Shown: one piece after another, positions 10,073 through 20,473 of the stretch
Position numbering within the stretch: position 1 is the stretch's first letter
Layout of the letters: each line of letters begins with the position of its first letter
NCBI GenBank assembly: GCA_902514485.1
Contig: CABXQY010000003.1
Span: forward strand, 1-50,282
DNA length: 50,282 nucleotides
Reading direction: 5' to 3'
Origin: an uncultured Candidatus Poseidoniales archaeon
GTDB taxonomy: Archaea; Thermoplasmatota; Poseidoniia; Poseidoniales; Thalassarchaeaceae
Position numbers and translations under genes: made by a program
Notes under the pieces: model-generated
Seen by the model: only the letters and a program-made list of their open reading frames with translations
The model's database searches: none
Told to the model about the DNA's origin: nothing

Positions 10073-11545
10073 TCAAGCCAAAGTGGGAAATCCACCTTCT
10101 GGTAGAGGATTCAGAGGAACAGTCGATCCCCTGAGGCTTGGACCAAGCATCATAGTCCCATATATCCCTTCGTCGGTAATACCATTTCCAATGTTATGAG
10201 AAAGGCCGAACCAGGGTCTTCCATAACTGTCGACTAGAATATCTATGAAATCACCAAATCCTCCACATCTATTGTATCCACAACCAGGCTCTAAACTCAA
10301 GGGGTCACCAAAGTTATTCACTTGAACGGTGGTGATTAGAGGCGTGTCACTAAACGAATCGGTCATAACAGAAATATAGCCATTCCAAGTATCTCCTCCG
10401 GTGTCTCCAAGATATGCAAAGGCAACACGGCCACTATCTCCTGCAGCGACAGCAGGAAAACCGGTTCCATTCAGGCCCGGAGGAGCTATCATCATCGGCC
10501 CGCTCCAAGAATCTCCTTGATCTAAAGAGTATGAATAATATGGTAAATCGTCTACACCCATCCACATGGCATGTAGATTATTTTCTTCATCCGGATAGAT
10601 TTGTGCTTCTTCCGCATTCCAAGTAGCAGCTGTACCGGTATCATCAGTGGGGAGTTCGTGCTCAGTCCAGGTCAGACCACCGTTAGTGGACCTGTAAATC
10701 GAATATCCTTCTCCATCGCAACTAGGATTTCCTCTATAGAAATTACCATCATTAGCTCCTACCATATGACCAGTCAAACCCCCACTGTTACAATTCGCCG
10801 GAGCACCGGGAACCTGTTGAGTCCAAGTTAACCCTCCGTCAAAACTCGAAGAACACAATGGCGACTGCCAGTTTCCATTGATGCAAAATACCCACGTTGT
10901 TGGATGTAAAGGCGCAGGATAAGGAGAAGAAGCAATTGTTTGATGATCTTGAATTGAAGTGCCTGAAGCACCAGTGGGGAATGGTGACCAAGTTTCCCCC
11001 TCATCATCTGAGGTCTCAACCGTCATTCCTAATAGTGCGTGCATATCAAATTTCATTATTCGATCAGTCCAAGGATCTACGTATACATAGGGATCATTGG
11101 AGTTCCCTACTGGAATTAACGTAGGAGAGTAAACATCTTGACAAGTATAATCTGAAACATTAGTCATCTGGAAAAGATTACTGCATTGAATAATCGCAGT
11201 CGCACCAGCAACCCCGTTCCCATAACTGCTCATGTAGATATTATCCTTTGAAGTAATTCCAATAGTGGGCTCGAAAGTTGAAAATCCAATGCCGTAATAT
11301 GTCCCTTCTGTACATATAGGGATATTTTCGCCCTGTAAAACCGAAGTCCCGTTAATAATATGTGGAACAACTAGAGCGTTAATAGCTCCGGGGTAATGGT
11401 ACCATGTATTGTTAGCAATTCCATTTGGGCAGAGATTATCAAAGGGACTATTTTCTTTGATTTCTTCGACCGCATTCCCCGCAAAACAACCAGATATCAT
11501 AGGGGCTAAGAGAAGCAGGACCAAGCAACCGGCTATTGTACGCAC
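10073..11545 (-). CDS. Asp-box (sialidase-like/BNR) beta-propeller lipoprotein
   Basis: Lipobox LLLAPMISGCFAGN; repeated SxDxGxTW-like motifs (SDDEGETW, SFDGGLTW, STNGGLTW, SLDQGDSW). Confidence 0.8.
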   Translation of the reverse strand: MRTIAGCLVLLLLAPMISGCFAGNAVEEIKENSPFDNLCPNGIANNTWYHYPGAINALVVPHIINGTSVLQGENIPICTEGTYYGIGFSTFEPTIGITSKDNIYMSSYGNGVAGATAIIQCSNLFQMTNVSDYTCQDVYSPTLIPVGNSNDPYVYVDPWTDRIMKFDMHALLGMTVETSDDEGETWSPFPTGASGTSIQDHQTIASSPYPAPLHPTTWVFCINGNWQSPLCSSSFDGGLTWTQQVPGAPANCNSGGLTGHMVGANDGNFYRGNPSCDGEGYSIYRSTNGGLTWTEHELPTDDTGTAATWNAEEAQIYPDEENNLHAMWMGVDDLPYYSYSLDQGDSWSGPMMIAPPGLNGTGFPAVAAGDSGRVAFAYLGDTGGDTWNGYISVMTDSFSDTPLITTVQVNNFGDPLSLEPGCGYNRCGGFGDFIDILVDSYGRPWFGLSHNIGNGITDEGIYGTMMLGPSLRGSTVPLNPLPEGGFPTLA

Positions 11546-11590
11546 ACCCCTCGCAAAAGCACTGCATACATCAGAATAACGGATAATAAA

Positions 11591-13111
11591 TCATGACATC
11601 TTTAGAGTTGAATTACCTCCAAGGGGTAGTTCAGGTAGGCTAATCAAATCACCATAAAGTGCTGGACCAGTCACGAATGTACCAATAATGGCCTCTTGAA
11701 ATCCAGCGGTATTATGCGCCAAAGCCACCCAAGGCCGCCCCTCATCATCAATTTCAACATCTATGAAATCTCCGAAGCCACCACATCTAACATTACCACA
11801 ATCAGACGTATCATCTAAAGGGTCTCCAGGAAGATTTACTGCTATACTAGTAATCAGTGGGACATCATTGAATGCATCAGTCATAATTGCCATGTAGCCA
11901 CCCCAACCAACTCCTCCTGAGGTGCTATTATTTGCTGTGACATCGTTCATTTCTCCAATATATCCAATTACTACTCTACCTGAATCTCCAGCAAAAATTG
12001 TTGGAAAACCGGTCTCTTTTATTCCAGGCGCTGAAACCATCAAAGGACTCCCCCAGGATTCACCATGGTCTTGGGAGTTAGCATACCAAATCATTTGATC
12101 AGTTGATATCCAAGTAGCATGAATATTTCCCCCTTCATCAACAGCGGTAGCAACTTCGTGTGAATGCCAACCTTGTTGCATACCAACTTCAGTGGTAATG
12201 GTATGCTCACTCCAAGTGTACCCTCCATCGCTGGATGCATAGACTGCCGGACCTTCACAAGAAGGATTACCGCGGTAAACCCAACCATCCGAACCACCAG
12301 CAACATGTCCGTGTAAGCCAGAGCACTGATTGCCAAAGCTCTCTGTAGGATATCCTATTTGTTGAGCATCCCAAGTATGTCCGCCATCAAGAGATCTTGA
12401 GCATTGCGCGCCAGCAGCAGGTGAACCAGTATTGATACAGTAAACATATACGACATCCCCAACTATTGCATTAGAGTGGGGCATAGATGCAATACTCTGA
12501 TGATCCTGTGGAGCATAGTATCCTTCAACCGGGAAAGGGGTACTCCAAGTCTCTCCATCATCATCAGAATATTCAACGAACATAGCAGTAAGAGCGTGCA
12601 TATCGAATTTAACCAATTTATCATTGAATTTATCAACATAAAGATACGGATCATTAGAGTTAGGCGTTTGTCCTTGATCGTCACTCATTCCGAATGGACC
12701 TACATCCTCCCAACTCAAACCTTGATCAGTGGAACGGATGATATGCGTCCCATCTCCCAATCCATTATAATTTGTAAAAAATATAGCTCCAGAAGAAGTA
12801 ATGCCGAGAGTAGGCTCGAAGGTATCCCAACCTGTTCCATAATAGGTCCCTGATGCGTAAAATGGGATATTATTTCCAGAAAGATTTACAGATAAATTAG
12901 CGCCTAAAACAGCATCAGGGTTCGTAGCATCGACAGCGATTGGATTAGAAACAGTACCCGGATAATGATACCAAGTCGTTATTGAAATTTCACCTTCTTC
13001 AAAAGAAAAAGGCCCACTTTCTTCAATATTTTCTATTTTTTCTCCTGCGAAACAGCCAGATAAAGTAGGAACAATCATCAACAAACCGATCATGATTGTA
13101 AGAGTACGCAT
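11591..13111 (-). CDS. Asp-box (sialidase-like/BNR) beta-propeller lipoprotein, paralogue of preceding gene
   Basis: Lipobox VPTLSGCFAGE; Asp boxes STDQGLSW, SDDDGETW, SLDGGHTW, SSDGGYTW, SQDHGESW; shares RCGGFGDFID and TFEPT(I/L)GITS with the neighbour. Confidence 0.8.
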   Translation of the reverse strand: MRTLTIMIGLLMIVPTLSGCFAGEKIENIEESGPFSFEEGEISITTWYHYPGTVSNPIAVDATNPDAVLGANLSVNLSGNNIPFYASGTYYGTGWDTFEPTLGITSSGAIFFTNYNGLGDGTHIIRSTDQGLSWEDVGPFGMSDDQGQTPNSNDPYLYVDKFNDKLVKFDMHALTAMFVEYSDDDGETWSTPFPVEGYYAPQDHQSIASMPHSNAIVGDVVYVYCINTGSPAAGAQCSRSLDGGHTWDAQQIGYPTESFGNQCSGLHGHVAGGSDGWVYRGNPSCEGPAVYASSDGGYTWSEHTITTEVGMQQGWHSHEVATAVDEGGNIHATWISTDQMIWYANSQDHGESWGSPLMVSAPGIKETGFPTIFAGDSGRVVIGYIGEMNDVTANNSTSGGVGWGGYMAIMTDAFNDVPLITSIAVNLPGDPLDDTSDCGNVRCGGFGDFIDVEIDDEGRPWVALAHNTAGFQEAIIGTFVTGPALYGDLISLPELPLGGNSTLKMS

Positions 13112-13167
13112 ATGTTTCCGAATTTACAATAGCATAAAACATACACCGTATCATTGTGTAAGTACAG

Positions 13168-14223
13168 TTATTCCCAACCATTATCTATAATATTTGGAAT
13201 CGTATCAATTATTGTTTCATCCAGGCTCTTCCACTTCATTTCTAAATCATTTTCAGCCGGAGTCGCATCCCAATACAATTTATTTTTCAAATGCCTTTTA
13301 GCCCATGAAATACTGACTTTTGGATGAAACGCGCAAACTATCAATGCAATAAAGTAAGGCAATTGTCTAATTGGCCATTTTCTGTTAGAATATTTCTTTT
13401 TCAGGAGTTTAGAAATATCACTCCACATCATTTCTCCTGCAACAGTGAGATATCTTCCCTTATTTTCTCCCATTGTTAGCGCTCTCACATGAGCTTCAGC
13501 AACATCTCTAACATCTACTATATTTATCTGCATGGGCAATATTAATGGCAATTCTCTTCTCATAAGCATCATTATTACAGATAACGATCCACTCAAATGC
13601 CTCGAAGAAAGTGGAGGTCCAAAGACCATACAAGGGTGGATAGTAATCATTTTTATTTTCTCCGAATCTTCTAGATTGTCGTGCCAATCTCTTACAATCA
13701 TTTCGGCACTATATTTTGCCAAACCATAAGGGTTTTCTTCTAAAGTTGCATCCGAAGCGAATGTTTTAGCCGTAAGAGTAACACCATTTTCCCATTTTTC
13801 AGGCCGAATTGCTGCAGTAGATGAGGTATGAACGAATCTCTCAATTGTACCACTTTTCTCAATTGCAGAAATCACATTTTTTGTACCAATAACACTCGGA
13901 TCAACAATTTTTGCTTGAGGATTTTTTGATCGAACTATTACAGCAGCAGCAGTATGTATGACATCAGTCGCCCCAGTCATAGCGGAATCCACGCTTTTAG
14001 AATCGAAAAGATCCATTTCCACAATTTCTAAACTACCATTCTCTTCAATTTTGAGATTTTTGAGATGTTCGACCCTTTCGAGGTCGTTTACATCTCTGAC
14101 AGTAGCCCTTACATTTTTTCCTTTAGATAATAAATTGGAAACAACATGGCTTCCGATGTATCCACTGGCTCCAGTAACTACTACGAGATCAGCGCCCATA
14201 CCCTTTCGAAACAGGCCTAGCAC
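13168..14223 (-). CDS. NAD-dependent epimerase/dehydratase (dihydroflavonol-reductase-like SDR)
   Basis: VVVTGASGYIGSHVV Rossmann motif, DVIHTAA, YGLAKYSAE. The start may be the internal MGADLVV. Confidence 0.88.
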   Translation of the reverse strand: MLGLFRKGMGADLVVVTGASGYIGSHVVSNLLSKGKNVRATVRDVNDLERVEHLKNLKIEENGSLEIVEMDLFDSKSVDSAMTGATDVIHTAAAVIVRSKNPQAKIVDPSVIGTKNVISAIEKSGTIERFVHTSSTAAIRPEKWENGVTLTAKTFASDATLEENPYGLAKYSAEMIVRDWHDNLEDSEKIKMITIHPCMVFGPPLSSRHLSGSLSVIMMLMRRELPLILPMQINIVDVRDVAEAHVRALTMGENKGRYLTVAGEMMWSDISKLLKKKYSNRKWPIRQLPYFIALIVCAFHPKVSISWAKRHLKNKLYWDATPAENDLEMKWKSLDETIIDTIPNIIDNGWE

Positions 14224-14238
14224 TTCGACTTAGTGTAC

Positions 14239-16575
14239 TTACTCTTCCTCTGATTGGTCATCCTTCTTTGACAACCAATTAGGAGCCCACCAATTTATGT
14301 CGCCCATTAATCGCATCGTCGAAGGGACAACCAATGCTCTGACTATACTAGCATCAACGGCAACGCCCAATGCAAGCATAAAACCGAATTGTTTCATCAG
14401 AACAACTGAAGAAATACCGAATGCAGAAAACACAGTTATCATAACTAAAGCTGCGGATGTGATTATCCTCCCACTCTTTTGCAATCCAACTGCTACTGCC
14501 TTTGTATTATCCTTGGTCCGCTCCCACTCTTCATGGATTCTTGACAACATCAAAACTTCATAATCCATACTCAATCCAAATAAAATTGCAAAAATCATTA
14601 CAGGAGTAGTAGGGTCAATAGGTTGAGGTGTGAAATTTAGTAATTCTGCACCATTACCTTCTTGGAAAATCCATACTAATACTCCGAACGAAGCACTGAC
14701 GGATAGTACATTCATTACTAGCGCTTTTAGTGGTAAAACCACAGACCTAACTTGTAAGAAGATAAGGACATAGCTCGAAATCAGAATAAACGCCAAAGCA
14801 ATTGGCATGTTCTCAGCAACCGCATCCAAAATATCTTGATTATATGCTGCAATGCCGGCCACATTAACAGTGCTCTGGTTACCGAATTGGTCATTCTTAC
14901 TTTCAAGAGCCCGAATACTGTTCACAACATTTCTAGAATCTTCACTAGATTGTTCCCCTTCTATTCCAACTATTACTAAAATTACGTTATCTCCTACGTA
15001 ACTTTCAATGTGGTATTTTCTCTGTAAATCTAGAACGCGCGCGTCCTCAGAAGACAAATCTCCGTCATCAGAATTATTCCAAAACGCAATCACCTCATCC
15101 TGGCTCATCGACGAATTAAAATGCACATACGTGTATACATAACTAGTATGTTTAATAGTCATAATTTCTTTTGAAAAATTGTATAAGTCACGAATATTTT
15201 CTTCTGAGAAAGGATCAACATTTTCCCCAATTTCAAAAACAATTTGAGCAGTATTTCCGGTATTTTCCGGCCAATAAACATCTGTCAACTCCAAACCATT
15301 TCTCGATTCATCATCCGGGCTCAAAGCCTTGTATGTGGTTATGCCCCAATCTGCTTGAAGAAAAGGAGAACCAGCGATTAGTAAAACCATTACCGCTGGG
15401 ACCAGTACTGAAAAAGGGCGTTTCATTACTCTCTCAGCAATCCATGACCAAAAACCATCTTCTTTGGTAGTATCGGTCATTGAGAAAGGGACCTTCAATG
15501 AATTTATTCTATCTCCTAACAAGGACAATATCGCTGGTAAAAGAACTACTGATGAAACCAAAGCAACAAGTGCGGCACATATCCCCCCCCAACCCAGTGA
15601 TGGTAAGCCAGTGTTTTCGAAAAATAACATGCCCATCAATCCAACCATTACAGTCATTGCAGAGAAGAAAATAGCCCTGCCCGCAGTTGCACTAGTCATT
15701 GCAATTGCTGTTCTATGGTCTCTTCCTCTACGCAACTCTTCCCTGAATCGGTTAACTATGAATAATGAATAATCCACGCTCAACCCAATACCTAATAATG
15801 ATACAATATTATTTGCATAAATCGTGATATCATCAAAAATATATGTTAGACCCGTAACAATACCCACAGCTGCAATGACCGTGTAGATGCCAGTTAGAAC
15901 AGGTAAACCAGCCGCAACAAGACTGCCAAACACGAGTAGTAAGATAAGTAAGGTAAGGGGTGCAGAAATCAATTCAGCTTTGATTAATTCTTCTTCAAGC
16001 GTTAAGTCGAATACAACATCAATAGCCAAGTTTCCAGTAACCCATTTTTCCATTCCTTCGGGCGCATCTTCTGGCAAATCTAAACTCTCAATAGTTTCCT
16101 TTAGCAAAACCTTCGAATCTTCTCTATCTAAGTTAACTTGTATACGTATTCTAGACCAAGATTCATCAATTGTACTAATTAGATTCGATTTATTTGCCTC
16201 ATTAGTGAACCACGGGTAATATATTGAAACATCTTCATTAGTTTGGAACACCCTAACAGTTTCTTCCATTGCCGTTCTAACTTCTTCGTCACTAGAGTTT
16301 CCACTTGGGTGATGAAAGAGAACATAAAAAACCTCATAAGAACTTTCATTTTCATCAGCAAAACCTGTTGCGATAGCATCCCATCCATGAACGGATTCCA
16401 GATCGCCTTCGCCGAACCCTTCGATATATTTAGGTTCCAGAGTGATTAACCCAGCAAGCCCAACTCCTAAAAGTAAAGTAGCAATTAATACAACTTTAGC
16501 ATTATCATAAACAAAACCGCCAATTTTGTAGTATAACCTATCTTGTAAAACAGAGGGATCAGTAGTTCCTTCCAT
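14239..16575 (-). CDS. MMPL/RND superfamily (HAE3-like) transporter
   Basis: About 12 TM in two halves; GIGLSVDYSLFIVNRFREEL and FGLSMDYEVLMLSRIHEEW signatures. Confidence 0.92.
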   Translation of the reverse strand: MEGTTDPSVLQDRLYYKIGGFVYDNAKVVLIATLLLGVGLAGLITLEPKYIEGFGEGDLESVHGWDAIATGFADENESSYEVFYVLFHHPSGNSSDEEVRTAMEETVRVFQTNEDVSIYYPWFTNEANKSNLISTIDESWSRIRIQVNLDREDSKVLLKETIESLDLPEDAPEGMEKWVTGNLAIDVVFDLTLEEELIKAELISAPLTLLILLLVFGSLVAAGLPVLTGIYTVIAAVGIVTGLTYIFDDITIYANNIVSLLGIGLSVDYSLFIVNRFREELRRGRDHRTAIAMTSATAGRAIFFSAMTVMVGLMGMLFFENTGLPSLGWGGICAALVALVSSVVLLPAILSLLGDRINSLKVPFSMTDTTKEDGFWSWIAERVMKRPFSVLVPAVMVLLIAGSPFLQADWGITTYKALSPDDESRNGLELTDVYWPENTGNTAQIVFEIGENVDPFSEENIRDLYNFSKEIMTIKHTSYVYTYVHFNSSMSQDEVIAFWNNSDDGDLSSEDARVLDLQRKYHIESYVGDNVILVIVGIEGEQSSEDSRNVVNSIRALESKNDQFGNQSTVNVAGIAAYNQDILDAVAENMPIALAFILISSYVLIFLQVRSVVLPLKALVMNVLSVSASFGVLVWIFQEGNGAELLNFTPQPIDPTTPVMIFAILFGLSMDYEVLMLSRIHEEWERTKDNTKAVAVGLQKSGRIITSAALVMITVFSAFGISSVVLMKQFGFMLALGVAVDASIVRALVVPSTMRLMGDINWWAPNWLSKKDDQSEEE

Positions 16576-16633
16576 AGCGGCCCGAATTACTTTTGATATT
16601 AAAAGAACTGGGATGACTGATTATAACAATCGG

Positions 16634-17416
16634 TCAACATAAAGACGATACAGAATCAACAATCAAACTTGGTTGCTGAGGTGCCTTTTCAGCATCATCT
16701 CTTGTTGCTTCTCCGGATAGAACCAAAATTCCATGGACCCCCGCTCTGTCTGCCATTTCCATATCAGTGTACAATCTATCTCCAACCATTGCACAAGCAT
16801 CTAAATCTAAGTTTAATTCGTTAATTTTATGTAAAATCATTCCAGGATTAGGCTTTCCACATATGTGAGTAGGGACGACCCCAGTCGTTGCTTCGAACAA
16901 TGCCATATAAGCCCCAGTATCGGGCAAACCTCCATCAGGAGAGGGACAAACCATATCTGGATGACTGACCACCAAAGGCACTCCTTTCTGTAAATAAATA
17001 GAACCTTTAGTTAACTTTTCATAAGTTATCTCTGTATCATATCCCAATACTACAAATTGGGGATCTTCTGAGTCCGTATTTATTCCGACCTCTTCTAACA
17101 TCATCCTCATTCCTTCTGTTCCAACGAGGTATGTTTCTGAGATATTTTCTAATTTTAGCCAGGACAATAGGTCATGTGTTGAAAGCAACACCTCCTCCTT
17201 ACTAACCGGTATTCCCATTTTTTCTAATTTTGTCAAATATTGATTGACCGATTTACTTGAATTATTAGATAAAAAATATCTTTTTATCCCCCTATCTTCT
17301 ATACGATTTAAAAAATCAATAGCACCTTCTATCAAATTATCTCCCATATATATGGTCCCATCTAAATCAAGAAAAATTGCTTCTATATGTTCTAAATTTG
17401 AAGTTAAAGTTCGCAT
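16634..17416 (-). CDS. HAD-superfamily IIA (NagD-like) phosphatase
   Basis: FLDLDGTIYMGDNLIEGA, YFLSNNSSKS, CGKPNPGMI, AMVGDRLYTDMEMA. Confidence 0.92.
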   Translation of the reverse strand: MRTLTSNLEHIEAIFLDLDGTIYMGDNLIEGAIDFLNRIEDRGIKRYFLSNNSSKSVNQYLTKLEKMGIPVSKEEVLLSTHDLLSWLKLENISETYLVGTEGMRMMLEEVGINTDSEDPQFVVLGYDTEITYEKLTKGSIYLQKGVPLVVSHPDMVCPSPDGGLPDTGAYMALFEATTGVVPTHICGKPNPGMILHKINELNLDLDACAMVGDRLYTDMEMADRAGVHGILVLSGEATRDDAEKAPQQPSLIVDSVSSLC

Positions 17417-17428
17417 AAAATAAAACCC

Positions 17429-18808
17429 CTAAGGAAGCAATAATGTCTTCATCAAAAACCACGGACTCCATAATTTTGTCTGACTTTCTTTACTAGCAAT
17501 CATTTCAGACATCATTTTTCCAATCTCCTCTTTCTTTGATGCCTTCTTAACAAACCAATTAGTCAAGAGTTTCCATTTCATGACTTTTTGCAATGTCTTT
17601 GAATTTGTTAATTCCGACCCCAAAGCCGCCCATAGTGCGACCATATATTCGATACCAGCATCTTCAGTAAAACCCTCTTTATGAAGATCTTTATCAAAAT
17701 GTGATGCAGTTAATTTTGCTGACAGTAAAGCGTTCCCGATCCCTTCTCCACTGAATGGGTCTACTAAACTCGCAGCATCCCCTACACACATTGCTCCCGC
17801 CATAGCAGCTCTTCTAGGTTGATAGAGAGGTGACGGATTTTTCCTCGGAGAGCCGAAAGGCAACTGCCATCCTTTTCCCGACCCTGGAACCAAAGTCGAA
17901 TTAGCAAATCTATCTTTAAATCTAGGATGTTCATTAATCACCCATTTTTGTATTTTCTTTAAAGATTTCTTTTTATCTCCTTTTAATTTTCTATGCTCAG
18001 AAATTAACATACCAATTCCGACATTAACTCTATTTCCCTGTACTGGGAATAACCAAAAGTACCCTGGCAAAACTTCGTCTATGAAATGTATTTCAATGGC
18101 CCCTTTTTCTCCACCTAAACCTTCTACATTGTCCCAATATTCGCGATATCCTCCGCAGAAATGATCATCATCTCTATGATCCTCGCCATGTAATTCAGTA
18201 ATTACTCGAGAAACAGGGCAATTATAGCCACCAGCGCCTATAGTAATAGCAGAAGTGAAAGACATGTTTTCATTACCTGACCTTGCGCCCCCAATGTTCC
18301 CAGTGATTCCAGTAATTTTATGGGTATTTTCGGTTTTTTCTACTTTTATTTCGTTAACAGAAAATCCTTGAATTACTGCACCGCCGTTTTCTCTGACGAT
18401 TTCTTGCGCTCTCTTAAACATCATATAATCAAATTGCATTCTTGGTAAAGAATAACCAGATTGCAATCCCATTTTTTCATATGCTTCTTCAGGAAGCATG
18501 ACACGTACTTCGGCTCCGTTTGCACTGCCGAATACTATAGAATCGACAACATAGTGAGGGGTCGACTCAATCATATCCAAAACTCCTAATTCTTTGACAT
18601 GAGAAAGAGATTTTCCGCCAACTGCGTCACCACAGATTTTATCTCTTGGCCATATTTCTTTCTCAATTAGAAGAACTTTACAACCATTCAAAGCATTGTA
18701 AGCAGCAGCAGCAGACCCGCCGGGCCCCCCTCCAACAACAATCACATCAAAATGCGCCCCTGACTCAGGAATTTTTCCCGAATCAATAGGTTTTTTCCAT
18801 TCGTCCAT
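17429..18808 (-). CDS. FAD-dependent geranylgeranyl reductase family protein
   Basis: DVIVVGGGPGGSAAAAYNALNGCKVLLIEK, KICGDAVGGK, GDAASLVDPFSGEGIGNALLSAK. Confidence 0.88.
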   Translation of the reverse strand: MDEWKKPIDSGKIPESGAHFDVIVVGGGPGGSAAAAYNALNGCKVLLIEKEIWPRDKICGDAVGGKSLSHVKELGVLDMIESTPHYVVDSIVFGSANGAEVRVMLPEEAYEKMGLQSGYSLPRMQFDYMMFKRAQEIVRENGGAVIQGFSVNEIKVEKTENTHKITGITGNIGGARSGNENMSFTSAITIGAGGYNCPVSRVITELHGEDHRDDDHFCGGYREYWDNVEGLGGEKGAIEIHFIDEVLPGYFWLFPVQGNRVNVGIGMLISEHRKLKGDKKKSLKKIQKWVINEHPRFKDRFANSTLVPGSGKGWQLPFGSPRKNPSPLYQPRRAAMAGAMCVGDAASLVDPFSGEGIGNALLSAKLTASHFDKDLHKEGFTEDAGIEYMVALWAALGSELTNSKTLQKVMKWKLLTNWFVKKASKKEEIGKMMSEMIASKESQTKLWSPWFLMKTLLLP

Positions 18809-18889
18809 CTTCTCGCCGTAACTTCGGAAGCATACACAGGAATTGAATATATGCTATAGGCTATATTAGAAAGCGGCTTACGATATACT

Positions 18890-19207
18890 ATGGTAGATAC
18901 AGTGTACGTTGTTGAAACAACACTATCCGGCAAGTTAAACGAAGCAGAAATCGGTCATTGGAGCCAATCAATGATCGATACAAAATTAGTAGCATGTGTA
19001 AATATAGAAAAGATAACCTCAATTTATCGTTGGGAAGATAAAATAGAAAGTATCTCCGAATGGAAAGTTCAGCTATTTACTACTGAAAATTCGAAGAATA
19101 AAGTGATATCTAAAATTAAGTCCGAACATCCTTATGATATTCCTAAAATATTGTGCTGGGCTGCTGAATCTACAAAAGAATATTCTCATTGGGTGAAAGG
19201 TGAGTAG
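18890..19207 (+). CDS. cutA: Divalent-cation tolerance protein CutA
   Basis: LVACVNIEKITSIYRWEDKIES, EHPYDIPKILCW. Confidence 0.92.
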   Translation: MVDTVYVVETTLSGKLNEAEIGHWSQSMIDTKLVACVNIEKITSIYRWEDKIESISEWKVQLFTTENSKNKVISKIKSEHPYDIPKILCWAAESTKEYSHWVKGE

Positions 19208-19210
19208 CCC

Positions 19211-19885
19211 TTGTTTAAATTAGCCAAAAAAGTTCCAACAACTACTTGGAGTTCCGACAACCCAATGTCAATTCGGCCAAAATTAAAAACTCTAATAATT
19301 TTAATAATAGGTTTATGGATATTTGGCACTGGAGATGCTGTGATTATAGCCGCAGGACTAGGTGTTGCACCATGGACTGTGTTAGCCCAAGGAATTTCCA
19401 ATCAATTAGGCTGCACAATAGGCCAGGCGACATTTTTTGTTAGCGTTGTAGTCTTATTTTTATGGATCCCACTCAAGGAAAAACCAGGTGTTGGAACTAT
19501 ATTAAATGCAATTTTAATTGCAGTTGCAATAGACGTAATGGAACCCATCCTCCCTCATCCCGAAGATCAAGTATTACAGGTATTTCAAGTATTAATTGGA
19601 ACTATTTTTGTTGGAATCGGTAGTGGATTTTATTTGACTGCAAACCTAGGGCCAGGTCCACGAGATGGTTGGATGACAGGTATTCAAAGAATCACTGAAG
19701 TACCAATAGGTAGAGTGAGGACAACAATAGAAATCATAGCACTTGGAATTGGATGGAAATTAGGCGGTATTTTTGGTATCGGTACGATAATATTTGCAAT
19801 ATTAATAGGTCCAATAGTGGCATTATGTTTACAAATTACCAGTATTTGGAGTATTCCTGAAGAAAAGGTCAACCTAGAGACTTAG
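19211..19885 (+). CDS. YczE/YitT-type integral membrane protein
   Basis: GLGVAPWTVLAQGIS, TANLGPGPRDGWMTGI motifs; several TM segments. Exact start uncertain. Confidence 0.7.
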   Translation: MFKLAKKVPTTTWSSDNPMSIRPKLKTLIILIIGLWIFGTGDAVIIAAGLGVAPWTVLAQGISNQLGCTIGQATFFVSVVVLFLWIPLKEKPGVGTILNAILIAVAIDVMEPILPHPEDQVLQVFQVLIGTIFVGIGSGFYLTANLGPGPRDGWMTGIQRITEVPIGRVRTTIEIIALGIGWKLGGIFGIGTIIFAILIGPIVALCLQITSIWSIPEEKVNLET

Positions 19886-20339
19886 CCGCTCCCGAAAAGC
19901 TGTAAAATGAAACTAATGTTTGCGTATGGCCTACTCCTTCAATATTTGATAATTGATCGAGTATGGAATCTCCTAAATTAGCCATATCTTTTGCCACCAC
20001 TTCGACAATAAAATCCCACTGCCCCGTAACAATATGAAGTCCGACAACAAATGGCATTTTACAAATCTCTTCAGCGACAAAACGCCGATCAATTTCATCT
20101 CTCTGTCCGACCCAATTAGCCAATATAAAACCGTGAAGCGGCCAACCCAATTCTTTACGATTTACTTCCACAGTAAATTTATCGATTATATTCCTCTCTT
20201 GTAATCTTCTAATCCTATCATGTACAGTAACTCTCGGCATATCTAGGGCATCGGCAATTGCTTGAGTCGTCGCTCTAGAGTCTTGATTTAGCATTTTTAG
20301 AATACCTGCATCTTTAGCATCTAAATTAGAAAAAGGCAT
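19869..20339 (-). CDS. Lrp/AsnC family transcriptional regulator
   Basis: N-terminal HTH (DAGILKMLNQDSRATTQAIADALDMPRVTVHDRIRRLQERNIID) plus RAM-like C-terminal domain. Confidence 0.92.
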   Translation of the reverse strand: MPFSNLDAKDAGILKMLNQDSRATTQAIADALDMPRVTVHDRIRRLQERNIIDKFTVEVNRKELGWPLHGFILANWVGQRDEIDRRFVAEEICKMPFVVGLHIVTGQWDFIVEVVAKDMANLGDSILDQLSNIEGVGHTQTLVSFYSFSGAAKSLG

Positions 20340-20473
20340 AATTAACGGAATTACCCCCTACTCTTAATATTTCCGTCATAAAGTCGGCAAATGTCTCTCT
20401 AACCGTCATTTTTTCGACAACAACGATTTTTATTCGCCGTTTAGTTGATTTATCAATACCCCTTCCGACATAC

